64,000 bases of DNA from Epithemia pelagica. Its lineage: Eukaryota > Bacillariophyta > Bacillariophyceae > Surirellales > Surirellaceae. The stretch is taken from contig OX337241.1 in assembly GCA_946965045.2 (NCBI GenBank), positions 124,001 through 188,000 of the forward strand, written 5' to 3'. The position numbers were made by a program, and so were the translations under genes. Numbering within the stretch: the first letter of the stretch is position 1; the number at the start of each line of letters is the position of its first letter. The notes beneath the pieces were generated by a model. It made no database searches, was not told the DNA's origin, and was given only the letters and a program-made list of their open reading frames with translations. This document shows, piece by piece, positions 43,730-56,103 of the stretch.

Positions 43730-44723
43730 TCAATAAGCGAACGAGAAGATTTCCAGGTCGACGCAAAGTGCACCACTATCCATCAACCAAAACAATGGCA
43801 CCTACTCATACTAGAAGGAGTGATTGGCGGCGTTGACAGTCGTGGCCTTCTTCAATCACGGATACCGATACGCTCGCATCTCCACAATCTCCAATCGCGA
43901 TTGGACGCTGACACTCTGATGATTCACCATGTGGTGATCAATTTTGAAATGCCCAGGCCAGAGTGTGAAGTTGTTGGTACATTGCATCCTGCCGATTCTT
44001 GTAGAATGATTGGCGCCTTGTGTGAGGGAAGCTAAAAGACAATTTGTTTGATTGCCGTATGTTTGTCGTTTTTTTCTCCCACGCACAATCGAATATGGCA
44101 GTATGTATTAAAGACTGAGGAACGCATATCCGTTCCTCGTCCTCCATCAAGTTTGTTTTCTATTGAATCTATTCCCTTGCTAAAATATCTCGAGGGAATG
44201 TCATAGAGTCTGCACCAAGAAGGATATTAGGAGTAGGAGTATGGGATCTACCACTCGATCTTTCCCCTGAGGGTTCGCTTTCTATTTTCTACGCCTGATA
44301 TTTCAGTGTCAATAATTGTCAATGGTTGTCAGGTTGGCGTAATGGATGGATAATACCCAAAAAAAGAAATAATACTAGGTAGAGGCCAACATCAACGAGC
44401 ATGTGTTCTTTCTCGTTGCACCATCATCTGACACCCATGGTTCTCGTTGATTGTTGGGCCAGATGCAGGGGTCGAACATTGTGGACAGGGGCAATAACAA
44501 AGATTGTGACTTTGGGCCATTGGGTATCATGACCTGTCCTCTCTATTTAACAGAGAGAGTATACAGTCGTTGAGTTTGGTTGGGCGTATAATTTTTGCCG
44601 CTCTTCACATATTTTGTTGTCCAGTCAACATTCTCCCCTCTCACTCGCGCAAAAAGACAAGGAGAACCATCCTCTCGTGTTGTTTGTTTGTCAACCACAA
44701 AGTAACAAGGTATACAAATAGAA
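43730..44723. other. Intergenic region of the tandem duplication
   Basis: The first part (about 43820-43910, CTTCTTCAATCACGGAT and CTCCAATCGCGAT) matches the 3' flank of paralogue B at about 45805-45865. Near 44435-44460 is a copy of the CCATGGTTCTCGTT dispersed block. From 44475 begins the duplicated promoter of paralogue B, still without the MITE seen in A. No gene. Confidence 0.5.
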
Positions 44724-45622
44724 ATGAATCCCAAGACACCAACGCCAACTGCCGCCGACTGCGCCAACATGGAAGAGGGAAGGGTGGGGCTAGAATCGAC
44801 GATTGCACGACGACGAGGACCGCACCACCACCACCAACACCGTCCTCCTCCTCGAGAACCGTTGCTCGAGATGTTCTGTTGCAACCTAACACCCCGACAA
44901 GTAGGGTTGTTCGTGCTGGGATGGGTACTGGGTACCTGTCTCGAGTGCTTTTTGTTTCAGTGTTTTACCGACTCTCAGATTGTCCAACTCGTCGTTACCC
45001 GTTCCATGGTGTGGTGTACCGTCCTATTGGTGCTTCTCGCGGTAACCAAGTTTTGCCTTCCAGGGTATTTCATGACACAAATTTTCTGTGCAGTATGCTG
45101 GAAACAAGACATTGAAGATCACATTGATATCTTATTTGAGTCTGAGCACAATGACGAGGAGGATACTCTTTTTCTGGATGGCTTTGTGAATGGACTCGAC
45201 AAGGAGACTCCATGCTCGTCGTGTCAAGAAGCAGACCACCAAGGGCACTGCAAGGTCCGATCATCCTCTTTTACACGCCATCATGAAAAAACATCAACAC
45301 GAACAAGGACAAGACACCAGACAAGAAATCCCTCTTCTTCTGGTTGACCAAACCAAGGAAGGACTACCACCACCTCGACGATCTTCTACGTGCATTTTGT
45401 TGGAACTAATGGGAGTTGGATTTGTATTCGGCATGACAACAGTGGCCATTCTTCTTGGGGAGTAAGTCTTCCTCAACACTTGTATAGAAACTGCTGTGCA
45501 AAGACTCGGATGGAACGTGATTTTCTCGAGTTTGATATTGTTTGTTGTACTCCTATTCTTCTTCTTGCAGACCCGGCGTTGCGCCACTCTCCATAACAAC
45601 AGCTATAATTGTGTCGCACTAG
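44724..45622 (+). pseudogene. Three-helix membrane protein, paralogue B, frameshifted
   Basis: It is close to paralogue A through the first two helices (LGWVLGTCLECFLFQCF; FCLPGYF). In the loop, a run of six A at 45286-45291 shifts the frame compared with A. One A fewer would continue as EIPLLLVDQTKEGLPPPRRS and the third helix (ELMGVGFVFGMTTVAILLG). After that a plausible intron (GTAAGT at 45462 to TTCTTGCAG at 45570) leads to a new tail ending ITTAIIVSH at 45622, unlike A. The single-base lesion in a homopolymer may be a sequencing error or true decay. Confidence 0.6.
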
Positions 45623-46708
45623 TAAGGCTTCTACTCTTAGATACAGGTTCGCTATCTATCAAGAATATTATGGTTCGTCATGATCCAGCGAACGAGTAGA
45701 CTTCAGGGTTACGCGAAGTGCACAACCATCCATCCCAAACGATGACATCTATTCTTACGAGGAGTGATTGGCATTGGCACGCTGATATAAATCCTATCTC
45801 AGTCGTGGTGATCTTCTTCAATCACGGATGCCCATCACTTCAAAGAATCTCCAATCGCGATGATAGGATGATGAAACGATAATGAGAGATGGGGATGGAG
45901 GCGTTTTCGTACACCATCATTTTAGTCTTCCACCCGGGATGGATTGTCGTGTCGTTCGTTATCCACTGATGAAAGGACGTTCGGTTTTTAAAATTAAGAG
46001 TCTCCATCAGATCGCGCTGTCCTTTCAACTGACACTCGATCCTCATCGTTTTGAGCGCCTTTCGTCGTATCTAGCTATCTCTGTCTTCATATGAGGACAT
46101 CATGCCCAAGATATTAAAGCCTGGCAACCTTTACCAAGATATTAAAGCCTGACAACTGGTACTATGACCAAACTAAACCTGAGGAAAACGATGGTGCCAT
46201 CCATTTCTCTCTATGCTGCAAAGAATACCATGAACTGAGATGTGCCAAATGTGTCCTCATATATGTCCTCATATGAGGACAATGGTAGACTAGACACTGT
46301 ACAGCCTTTTTCTGGTGAGATTGTTATTGTTGTTCTTTGTGAACAACGGGCCATAACAAAAAAAAAGATCCTGTTTATGCCGCCATCTGACAACTGACAT
46401 CAGCGGTTCTCGTTTCGTTTTGGGCCTAGTAAGTTTTGGGGGAGAAGGGTGGCTCGATCTTACAGGGGCTTAATCCGATGATGCACCTTTGACACTTTCT
46501 TTCTTTCGGTTTTGCTCTGACTTTTTACTTTGATCTTTGACTGGATATGTCAGAGAGTCATTCTTCTTAACTTTTTTTTGAAAAAGACTTTTGTGTTGGG
46601 TTTGTTTTGTTCCTCACACTTTTCGGAGCAACCATCACGACGTCGTCTCTCATACTCGATCAGAAACAATCTTGCAAGCCAACAACAACAAGAACAACAA
46701 AACCAATC
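45623..46708. other. Intergenic region with duplicated flank and short repeats
   Basis: At about 45650-45685 is the remnant of the A-type tail (GAATATTATGGTTCGTCATGA). At 46103-46155 the motif CCAAGATATTAAAGCCTG is repeated in tandem. TCCTCATATGAGGA palindromes lie near 46265. Near 46385-46430 is the third copy of the GGTTCTCGTTTCGTTTTGGGCC-type block (in pieces). No gene is supported. Confidence 0.5.
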
Positions 46709-47458
46709 ATGTGGTGGTATTTTCCCAAAACCAAGTCATTGAACCAAAAGACATCAACCGCATCTGCCGTGCAAGAAGCAGAAGCAGCAGAAGAAAAGAC
46801 CGCCAGACTCGAGTCGACCAGCATCACCAAGCCTTTGCATCGACGACAACAAGAACAAGAACCAACGACAACGACAAGATTCCATCACAGTCACCGACTC
46901 CAACAACGGCATGTTTGGGGTCTCCTGATTGGCTTTGTTTCCGGTGTAGCAGTCGAGTGGTTCCTCTTATACTGTTTTAACGATGCCCGTTTTGTCAAAC
47001 AGATTACAAGATCGCTGGCTCATATCACAGTTTTTGTTGCCCTTATTGTGGTAGTCAAATGTTGCCTTCCAGGATACTACATGTCACAAATTCTCTGTGC
47101 CTCCCGAGAAGATTTGGAAAAAGAGATTGTATTGTATAGTGCAGGAGATGACGAGAACGAGATTCGTTTGGTCCTTATCAACGACCTCGAGAGTCCCTTT
47201 TCGTGTCCATCAGCGGACCAAGAACACTGCAAGGTTCGCTCTTCTTCCTTCAAGAGCAATCAAGATAAACTCGACGTTCCCCTCCTTGATGCTGTCGTCA
47301 AACACGACAAGGAACAAGAACAACGACCATCACGAACCAGAGTTTCCTCCACCTGCATTCTCCTAGAACTTTTGGGAATTGGTTTTATTTTTGGCATGAC
47401 AGTGGTGGCAATCTTTACTTCTCCGACAGCTTCGCCTTCCCAGGATCTGTCCTCCTAA
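46709..47458 (+). CDS. Three-helix membrane protein, paralogue C
   Basis: 249 residues from the ATG at 46709 (MWWYFPKTKSLNQ). The upstream frame is open for 102 bp but looks like leader. It is more diverged than A and B yet keeps the plan: helix 1 GLLIGFVSGVAVEWFLLYCF, helix 2 ITVFVALIVVVKCCLPGYYM, a loop with CPSADQEHCKVRSSSFK, and helix 3 ILLELLGIGFIFGMTVVAIF. The CKVRSSS and LELxGxGFxFGM motifs are conserved across the family. The frame is intact. Function unknown. Confidence 0.65.
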   Translation: MWWYFPKTKSLNQKTSTASAVQEAEAAEEKTARLESTSITKPLHRRQQEQEPTTTTRFHHSHRLQQRHVWGLLIGFVSGVAVEWFLLYCFNDARFVKQITRSLAHITVFVALIVVVKCCLPGYYMSQILCASREDLEKEIVLYSAGDDENEIRLVLINDLESPFSCPSADQEHCKVRSSSFKSNQDKLDVPLLDAVVKHDKEQEQRPSRTRVSSTCILLELLGIGFIFGMTVVAIFTSPTASPSQDLSS

Positions 47459-48967
47459 TTGGAAAGAGCTCTGAGGAAAATCTCTATATATAGTATTATA
47501 TGGTTCTTTGTTGTATTCAAGTTGTTGTATGACACATGGAAAAGTTCGCTAGCTAGCAAAGACTAATAGTTTCAGAAATGGGGAGACACAGTATGTGCTT
47601 TTCTTGGCCAATGAACGAACAGACCACCTGTGTTCTGCATAAAACCTGCCTTATTTGAATCATCATGCCTTGTCAAATCACGGATATTTTAAGGACCGCC
47701 AAACGTAAACACTTTTCCCACACATGAAATGCGCTCGCAACTAGTATGGGGATACGAGCGATCCGTTTGATTTCGTCAAGTCGAACCACTCATCGACACT
47801 GAATCCTCGTGACTTGCTGAAGATCCTCCATATCCATTGCCGAGACACTAAAGATAGGCAACCTATTTCAGAGTATCTTTTCAATTTTCTTAGAGGGTAC
47901 ATCGTGAAGAGTGCCCGTAGTTGCAAATCGTAAGCGAATTTCTAGGGACATGGAGTTTGGACAATGGAGCAAACAGGAAGGTTCTGGGTTACTTGAATCG
48001 TCACGAGTACTGGTCCGGGACTAGCTAGATTGCGTTTGTACGGGGAAGAGTCGTCGGCCGGTTGAAGAGAGACACGTAAAGGATCACGATGAATCGAGCC
48101 AAACGCCCCCGTGTGTCAAGAAAGAGGTTTTCGGGTCCAAATGTCACGTGACAACCATTGTTACTGATTGCAATAGATTTGAAACATGTCGCCTTGAAAC
48201 AACTGTTCGACTAGATTTCAAACAGATGCGCCCTGGGATGCTTCTTGTTCTAGACTGTAGTTGCTGTCGTCGATGGGGGAGGCGCAGGTACAAACGAAGT
48301 TGCTGCTCTCGTGGTCTGGATAGCATTGTGATAGAATGGATTAGGTTCACTGTCCACGACGGTCGTTTCAAACGACCCACAACACACTGGACCATCGAGA
48401 ACAGCTACTCTTTGGCACCACCACCATCGTCCGGGTGTTGCTCCAGTCCATACTTCATGTGTAAATGCGTTCTATTTGTTTTGTGCGGATGGAAGGTCAC
48501 CCGCACACACATACAGGGGTCATGAGATCGCCGGGGAAAATCTCAGATTTTTCTGGGAATGTTTCGACGTCGCTTTTGGGTCGCTCCAAATGTTTGACAT
48601 GATGTGTCACTGCGACAGTTCGCAGAACATGTCTTAGCATGGTGTCAAGTGAAACAGTGACAGATTCCGGCCAATCCCAGGCACGAATAGAGAGGACGTC
48701 ATGTTCCAATCACCCGAGATACCGAAGCTGTCATGGCGAAACGGGCCCATCACCGAAAGATCTTACTCATTGATCACATCGCGAAGAATACAAAATACAC
48801 TACATAATGCAATACACAGAGAGAGTGCCCTCTATCGAACAAAGTCACTTGCCTCACAAATCCGAAAGGGGTTGTCTTGGTGGAGTTCAAGTAGAAAGAG
48901 GCGAATAAGAGTTGTCCATCAATCGTAGAGGTTCAAAGTCGACTATAGAGCTACGTTTCAAGCCCTA
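47459..48967. other. Intergenic region, nothing convincing
   Basis: A plus-strand frame at about 48148-48525 (125 codons, Cys/Arg-rich) overlaps an antisense frame of similar quality, so neither is supported. No repeats of note except TATATATAG at about 47486. Confidence 0.4.
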
Positions 48968-49822
48968 ATGGTTCCGTCCTCCAATACCCCCATGACAAGG
49001 GTATTTGCTTCCGTACGACCCGCAAAGCGAATAAGAGCCCTGTCCACGGTATCATACTGGAGGAACTCTCTGCATACGGAGCGACCAAGCAGAAGCCATC
49101 ATGATTACGATCGTGCGGCTTTTTCGTCCTTTTCCGAACCTCCACTAGAGGATGTTGCTGGAACACTTTCACAGCATCTCCATGAATATCCATTGGCGAT
49201 TCCTCAGCTTCCATGTTCTTCTGCTCTCTTGATGATTTCATCTCCCCAGTCCGAAGAGTCGTTCCTGATGAGTCGACCTGCGACTCAAATTGTACCCCAG
49301 GCACGTACTTGGAAGGCCACTGTGAGTACCTTGGGTACCATATTGCCTCGTATGGACAATACTTGGAAGGCCACTGTGAGTACCTTGGGTACCATATTGC
49401 CTCGTATGGACAATGGTTCCAGCAGCCCTCCGTCAACCATGACCCACGGTCTCGGTGATCCCCCACCCTTGACTATGACTCGTAACAACAACCACAACGT
49501 CTTGTCGTTGTCGTCGTGGGCCGAACCAACTCCATTTTCTCACGACCCCCATGAAGATCACAACAACGACAATGACCTGGACGATCATCACAGTACAAGA
49601 AAGGACAAGTCCGCGTTCAAGCAAGAAGAACCGCCATCACGAGAGGATGACTACCGTCCCTATGGTGATGTACAACAACACGAACACGAAGAAATGGATA
49701 CACTGTTGCCATCCGAGGATTGGAATGGCACATCTGACTGGGGGTGGCAGTCGGTGCGAGATGAACAACTGGACTCCTCCGTGGACACGATGGACTATGA
49801 AGGACACGATGTGGACTACTGA
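48968..49822 (+). CDS. Hypothetical protein with 18-residue internal duplication
   Basis: 284 residues from the ATG at 48968. The N-terminus is basic and Ser-rich. A perfect in-frame duplication (two copies of TWKATVSTLGTILPRMDN) lies near residues 114-149. The last half is Asp/His/Asn-rich and acidic, with DWNGTSDWGWQSV near the end. No signal peptide, membrane helix or recognised domain. The coding call rests on the open frame and compositional continuity. Confidence 0.45.
   Translation: MVPSSNTPMTRVFASVRPAKRIRALSTVSYWRNSLHTERPSRSHHDYDRAAFSSFSEPPLEDVAGTLSQHLHEYPLAIPQLPCSSALLMISSPQSEESFLMSRPATQIVPQARTWKATVSTLGTILPRMDNTWKATVSTLGTILPRMDNGSSSPPSTMTHGLGDPPPLTMTRNNNHNVLSLSSWAEPTPFSHDPHEDHNNDNDLDDHHSTRKDKSAFKQEEPPSREDDYRPYGDVQQHEHEEMDTLLPSEDWNGTSDWGWQSVRDEQLDSSVDTMDYEGHDVDY
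49307..49414. repeat. Perfect 54-bp tandem duplication
   Basis: 49307-49360 repeats exactly at 49361-49414. The period is a multiple of three and adds 18 residues without a frameshift. Confidence 0.95.
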
Positions 49823-50114
49823 GAACAACAGTTTGACTAGGAAACTGCGAGGCGAATGGACCATGTCGATACGGTGGACACTCAAATGCATCTCTATTAA
49901 CATCTGAATTGTACGCAACAACTGAAATAAAATTGCGATAGGGTGCATTTCCGTACAGGTGCAATGTATAGTACGGATGTTTTACTTGGCTTTTCGTTCA
50001 GGTCTTAGTTAAATCAGTTATACAGGCTGTTGTTTACTGTTAGAGGAGGGGTTCCAAATGCATGTCCATAAGTCAAACGGCATTCGAGGTTTCATAATAA
50101 AGATAGGAAATTGT
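49823..50114. other. Convergent intergenic region
   Basis: A 292-bp gap between convergent genes, with AT-rich stretches near 49920-50040. Nothing else seen. Confidence 0.4.
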
Positions 50115-51445
<1,331 letters not shown>

Positions 51446-52823
51446 TTTTGTTTTCTGCGTTGATCGTGTTGAGATGAGAATGTTGTCAAATCGAAATTGT
51501 GAGCCATTCAGGAGAATTGCCGATTTCTCAATCGGTCGGAACCTCAGTCCCTGGGAGCTAGCTCCTGACGGACTCTGACCTGGAGTGAAAGAGACTTACG
51601 TGTTGCCAACGAGCTTTTCATCTCGAGTCTTTTGGTGAATCTACTCGCAAACCACTAACCACCGACCATAGTCCTTGTTCGCTGCGCGGCTCCTTCCGAA
51701 TGAAACACTTGTCAAAGACACCGCCAAGTCACAAAGGCAGGAGGCTCATTCCTTCCGTGTTGGCATGTGGGCTGTCGAACAAGTTTTTCACACGGCCCGA
51801 GAGGAGAACACGTGAGGGCTTTCCACAGAAGTGAGCTGGAACAAACAAAGGTCGAATCCAGCAAAGAAGAGGGTTCTCGTTGATGTGTGGACAGCGCAGA
51901 ACAATGGATCTTTTCCAAAGAACCAAGGTAATCACTTTGCCTCTTGCCTCCTACATGTTTTTCTTTCATCCAACCTACGGAACATGCTGTTGTCACCATC
52001 ACAACATTGTTGGCATTCAATTGAGTCAGCGATTATCATGTCTTTGATGCAGGTGGCTCCACTTCACACCGTAGATTCAAAGATTCTGTCACGGAAGCAA
52101 CCTTTGAATCTTGTGGTGGATGTGGAAAAGCGTTTCTTGAGGCTAACCAGTCGCGCATAGTATCCGTGCACGAAATGCTACCTTCCTTCTTTGCCCTAAT
52201 CTATTCTTATCATAGGGCGTTGTCCTTGTACTCCTAGTTAGGAATGCTACGGCTTATCACTCTTTGTTCTTGACTCGACTCATGTCTCCAAAGCCGCTAT
52301 CTGTTGTTTAGAAAAGCAGTCCAGAACACGAAAATCCAGTATGCCGGAAATATGCATGGTGCAGGACTTACTAGAACCAAAGGAACAACGATTCTACTAC
52401 CTTTCAGTTTATCGCGAGAATGGTATGATGCATTTGTTGCCATGGTAGTTGGTGACTGTGTTCCCTACTGAGGGAGATCCGCTGTGCGGCTATGCACTAT
52501 GCAGGGCTACTCCACATCATGTCCTTGAGATGATAAGCGTTGCGTTTTCAGTTTTCGTATTCCGGTGACTCCTACATTGATTTGTGGGGGAGTTCATGCT
52601 TCCCCCAATAATGTACACTTTCTTCCATAGACCAAGTATCCGGACGTAGGAGAGTTCCCCCAACAACAAACTTCCCCCTGCTGTACTTCCGAATCATGGT
52701 CGATGTGTTTGTGGAGATGCTTCATTGCTCTCATGCTCACAAAAAAAACACAAATCTAAAACCAAAGCGGCCAACACACCAAACTAACTTGGAACGCATT
52801 GCAAACTTGTTCTCACGGAAACC
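51446..52823. other. Intergenic region, divergent promoters
   Basis: This lies between the psbA-like gene (minus) and the first Gly/Cys-tail gene (plus). GGGAGCTAGCTCC at about 51556 is a short palindrome that could be regulatory. Nothing coding is supported. Confidence 0.45.
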
Positions 52824-53222
52824 ATGAAGCTCTTGAAACGCATATTGCGAAAAAACGACGATGGAACGAGCAAGTCGAACAAGAAGGAGACTAAGAAGAT
52901 TCAAATAACGACCAGTACGACACCAAGTCGATCCACCAAATCGCGAGTGATTCAATATCCCGTCAAGAAAACTACAACATCAAGGTCCACAGCTCGAACG
53001 ACAGGAGGGGGTGGATTCTTTGGAGGTGGACTCTTTTCGGGTGGGGATGGAGGATGTAGTCACACATACAGCAGTGGAGGAGGTGGTGGTGGATGTGGCG
53101 GAGGCGGCGGCGGAGGCGGTGGTGGAGGAGGGGGAGGATGTGGCGGAGGCGGTGGTGGCGGAGGAGGTGGTGGAGGAGGGGGAGGAGGATGTGGGGGCGG
53201 AGGCGGTGGTGGATGTGATTAG
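52824..53222 (+). CDS. Gly/Cys-tail family protein 1
   Basis: 132 residues from the ATG at 52824. N-terminus MKLLKRILRKNDDGT is basic and amphipathic, followed by a Lys/Ser/Thr linker. The C-terminal half is almost pure Gly with Cys at intervals (GGGGGGCGGGGGGGG pattern) ending GGGGCD. It shares M(K/R)L(F/L) at the start and a Cys-Asp end with genes at 54696, 55482 and 56851. The Gly tract is encoded by GGA/GGT/GGC mixtures, so it is not a simple microsatellite. No signal peptide. Metal binding, disulfide cross-linking or self-association by the tail is speculation. Confidence 0.6.
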   Translation: MKLLKRILRKNDDGTSKSNKKETKKIQITTSTTPSRSTKSRVIQYPVKKTTTSRSTARTTGGGGFFGGGLFSGGDGGCSHTYSSGGGGGGCGGGGGGGGGGGGGGCGGGGGGGGGGGGGGGGCGGGGGGGCD

Positions 53223-54695
53223 TAACATCATTGGATGAACATCATCACTGAGCGAGGACGAGAAAAAACCAGTGACCCCGCCTTTGCGCGTATGAACATA
53301 ATTCGTAGAACCCTTTAACATCAAAAGTGGACTTTTGTTCTTCACCCAACTTTCACTCTTTACCATAGTTCTGAAATGAAATACTTGTTCATGACACTGT
53401 CGCAACATCACTTTGGATAGAGATTGCACAGTATCTTTTATCCATGATTCTTTGTGCCAAGGAATCAAGGTATATTCATTGATACTTGGAGAAGATAGCA
53501 TTCGCTACTATTGAGCGGAACTTTTCAGGATGACGACCCTTCGTCAAACAAAAAAGAACTCTTGGTTCAGTTCGCAAACTGTATACTGTTTAGACTCTGC
53601 GACTTGATGATATTTCCTCTCTGTAGAACAAAGTAATGACCTGACTGCATCGGTTCATAGAATGGAACCGGAAGTAGGGGTGATTCTGATGAGGATCAGT
53701 GGACCCAACACGGCAGACACCACCACAGTGAATTAGAAACCCCACAAGGGATCTCTTTGATGCCTTAACACTCGAATCTAGGTGACAATCGATTCATGTA
53801 ACATAATATTTCGTCCGGTGATGAGTCAGGGACCATAAAGACATTAAAAAAACACACAATCTAGGCTCAACCCTTTACCACCGGTAGTTGGACTTCGACT
53901 GAGTTCCTTTACTTCATTTGAAATACACAGACGGTTTATTGTTGGTTTGTTTTGAATCCTCTTTTTGGCGTGGTGGTCGTCGCCAATGGATAAAAGCTAG
54001 ATGGATAGTTTCGGGGGTTCTCGGGACCGAACAAAGAAAGAATCGGACGTAACGCACCACCAATCATCCGGTTCTTCTTGTTTCGAGCGAGGAGGATTTA
54101 GTTGTCTTCTTGAGAGGGCTTCACGGATCTGACTTCGATCCATACTACAACACTGGCAGGCAGAACGTGTCGGTCGGTATGCGATGCTTCGTTGGCCCTT
54201 CTTGTCACTTACAGGTCGTCTCCTGTTGTTCTCTCTTTCATTTCCATACAAGAATGTACGTAGCCCTTGTCGTCAGTCTTTTTCTGTAGCCCATCCACTC
54301 CACTCCACTGCCTCTGCCAAATGCCTTACGGTCGTCCATCCAATAACTCTACTGGAAATTGGAAGCATTCCAGGTATCTTCGGCACAGATCTTGTTCCGT
54401 TTGGACAAAATTTGAAAGCCACGGGAATAGGAATAGGGACTGAACATCAAGAATAAGCACTTTATTCATCCCCAGAGTACTGCATAGCGCTACGGCTGTT
54501 GGAAATACGACATAAATCCGAAAGGGCAGCTCGGGTGTGGATAAGTAGGGGGTGTCTGAGAATAAGTTCCACCAGCGCGACTGGAACAACTTCCGAATGC
54601 CATCGTCGACACTATCCAACAAGCTCAGAACAACGCTGCCCATTGGACAATCCGTATCGATACCCTTTTCTCTCATTATTCTCCACCGACCAACC
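53223..54695. other. Intergenic region in the Gly/Cys-tail cluster
   Basis: No surviving family member was found here. From about 54450 to 54520 lies a block (CCCAGAGTACTGCAT) similar to the upstream regions of the next two family genes. An 84-codon antisense frame at about 53997-54251 is unsupported. Confidence 0.45.
54471..54503 (+). promoter_or_regulatory. Shared upstream block of Gly/Cys-tail gene 2
   Basis: CCCAGAGTACTGCATAGCG lies 225 bp before the ATG at 54696. Similar blocks occur 208 bp before gene 3 and 361 bp before gene 4. It could be promoter sequence or just residue of the tandem duplication. Confidence 0.4.
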
Positions 54696-54962
54696 ATGAG
54701 ACTCTTTCGAAGAAAACGCGGAAATGTCCGAGGTAACAAGATGGAAGACAAGAACCACAACAAGACCCAATCAAACAACAACAACAAGACTCCGAACGCG
54801 CAGGCTCCCAACCAGACTCGGCAAGAACCAATTGCTCCCGACCAAAAAGTTGTCATGACGGCCGAGAAACGACAGATCCAACAAGCAATGAGAGAAGCCT
54901 ACCGACATGAACAACTACGACATGACTTCTTCCCGAACCTGTACATAATGGGTGGTGCATAA
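54696..54962 (+). pseudogene. Gly/Cys-tail family member 2, tail lost to stop
   Basis: MRLFRRKRGNVRGNK starts an 88-residue protein with an Asn/Gln/Lys linker and a helical segment (AEKRQIQQAMREAYRHEQLR) like the family helix of genes 3 and 4. The frame ends ...MGGA then TAA, and directly after the stop reads CGGGESG. In the next register GGATGCGAC encodes Gly-Cys-Asp, the family's last residues. So the Gly/Cys tail was cut off by a stop and a frameshift. The first 88 residues could still be made. Confidence 0.55.
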
Positions 54963-55273
54963 TGTGGAGGTGGTGAAAGCGGGATGCGACACGCATGGCG
55001 ATGGCCACAAAAAGATAGTATTCAATATGAACCAAAACGTACTAGAGGCAATATCGAGAAGAACTGCTAGAGTGCCTGGATGATCGAAAATGATTCATGG
55101 TAGTCTTAATTCTGTATTCTCTTTGCTCTGCTTCCTCTTTTCAATCTCGGCATCTTTTCTTGAGACTGTATGGTATTCGTTTGTTTCGTATTCCGGTGTT
55201 AATGTTGGATCAACGACCGTCCCATTGTCGGGTAGTCTAGAGATACGATAACGCTCCCCCAAAATGTTGACAT

Positions 55274-55305
55274 CCCAGAGTATTATACGAAATAATTCTG
55301 TTGTT
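55274..55305 (+). promoter_or_regulatory. Shared upstream block of Gly/Cys-tail gene 3
   Basis: CCCAGAGTATTATACG matches the gene 2 block closely and lies 208 bp before the ATG at 55482. Further CTGGAGTTCTC at 55333 resembles CCAGAGTTCTCG at 56564 before gene 4. Confidence 0.4.
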
Positions 55306-55481
55306 CTGTATCGATTCATGAAGTGGATACCGCTGGAGTTCTCACATCGCGCCCCCTCTTCTTTACTGAATGTTCGACGAGATTCCTCCGGGACTGACGT
55401 GTACTTCCGGATGCGGTCGTTTCAGTCCTCTCACAAAACGCAAAACGCAAAAACCACAAATCCCCGCTATTGCCACCGACC

Positions 55482-56103
55482 ATGAAATTGTTTTCCCGAC
55501 CACACCGCCAACAAGACGCCAAAAGCGACAACGACAACGATATCAACAATACAAGCCAAACATCCAAACACACAAAGCCAGAAGAGCGTCCGGCTCGTCC
55601 TCAGACTAAACAAGAGCAACGGGCCGCCCAAAAACAAGAACAGGCACGTGAACGTCAAATTGTGGCGGCCCGCAAGCGAGAAATCCAACACGCCTATCAG
55701 TACCACTTGAAACTCTACCAACACCACGTACGAGTCCGTGCCGAACACATGCGTCGAGATCAAACCCGGTATCCTCCCCGAAATCCAACTCCGGCGGCAC
55801 CTCGGACACTTGCATCGCCATCGGCATGGCCGTCAGCCCATTTCCACCACCATGGATGCAAATGCAGGAGCAGGAGGGTTTCTAGACAATTACCATGACC
55901 CTTGTCACCACGAGCATGAGTATCATTGTCATCCGGGCAATATTGGTGAACGAGACTTGGGTGGTGACGGTGGAGGAGACTTTGGACTATGTGAAGGAGA
56001 TTTTGGCGGTGGTGGAGGGGGAGACTTGGATGCATGTGATGGAGACGTTGGTGACAGCGGTGCTGCCGGATGCGGTGAAGGAGGCAATGATGGGTGTGAC
56101 TAG
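55482..56103 (+). pseudogene. Gly/Cys-tail family member 3, frameshifted
   Basis: The ATG at 55482 (MKLFSRPHRQQDAKS) opens a frame with a Gln/Arg-rich helix (EQRAAQKQEQARERQIVAAR), then RVRAEHMRRDQTRY. In this register it stops at 55898. In the +1 register the downstream sequence becomes family-like: HLHRHRHGR, NYHDPCHHEHEYHCHPGN and a Gly/Asp/Cys tail ending GCGEGGNDGCD at 56103. A frameshift between about 55770 and 55800, or an unrecognised short intron, therefore separates head and tail. Confidence 0.55.

Noticed and set aside
48148-48525. 125-codon plus-strand Cys-rich ORF as a gene
   Set aside because: An antisense frame of similar quality overlaps it and nothing distinguishes coding from chance.
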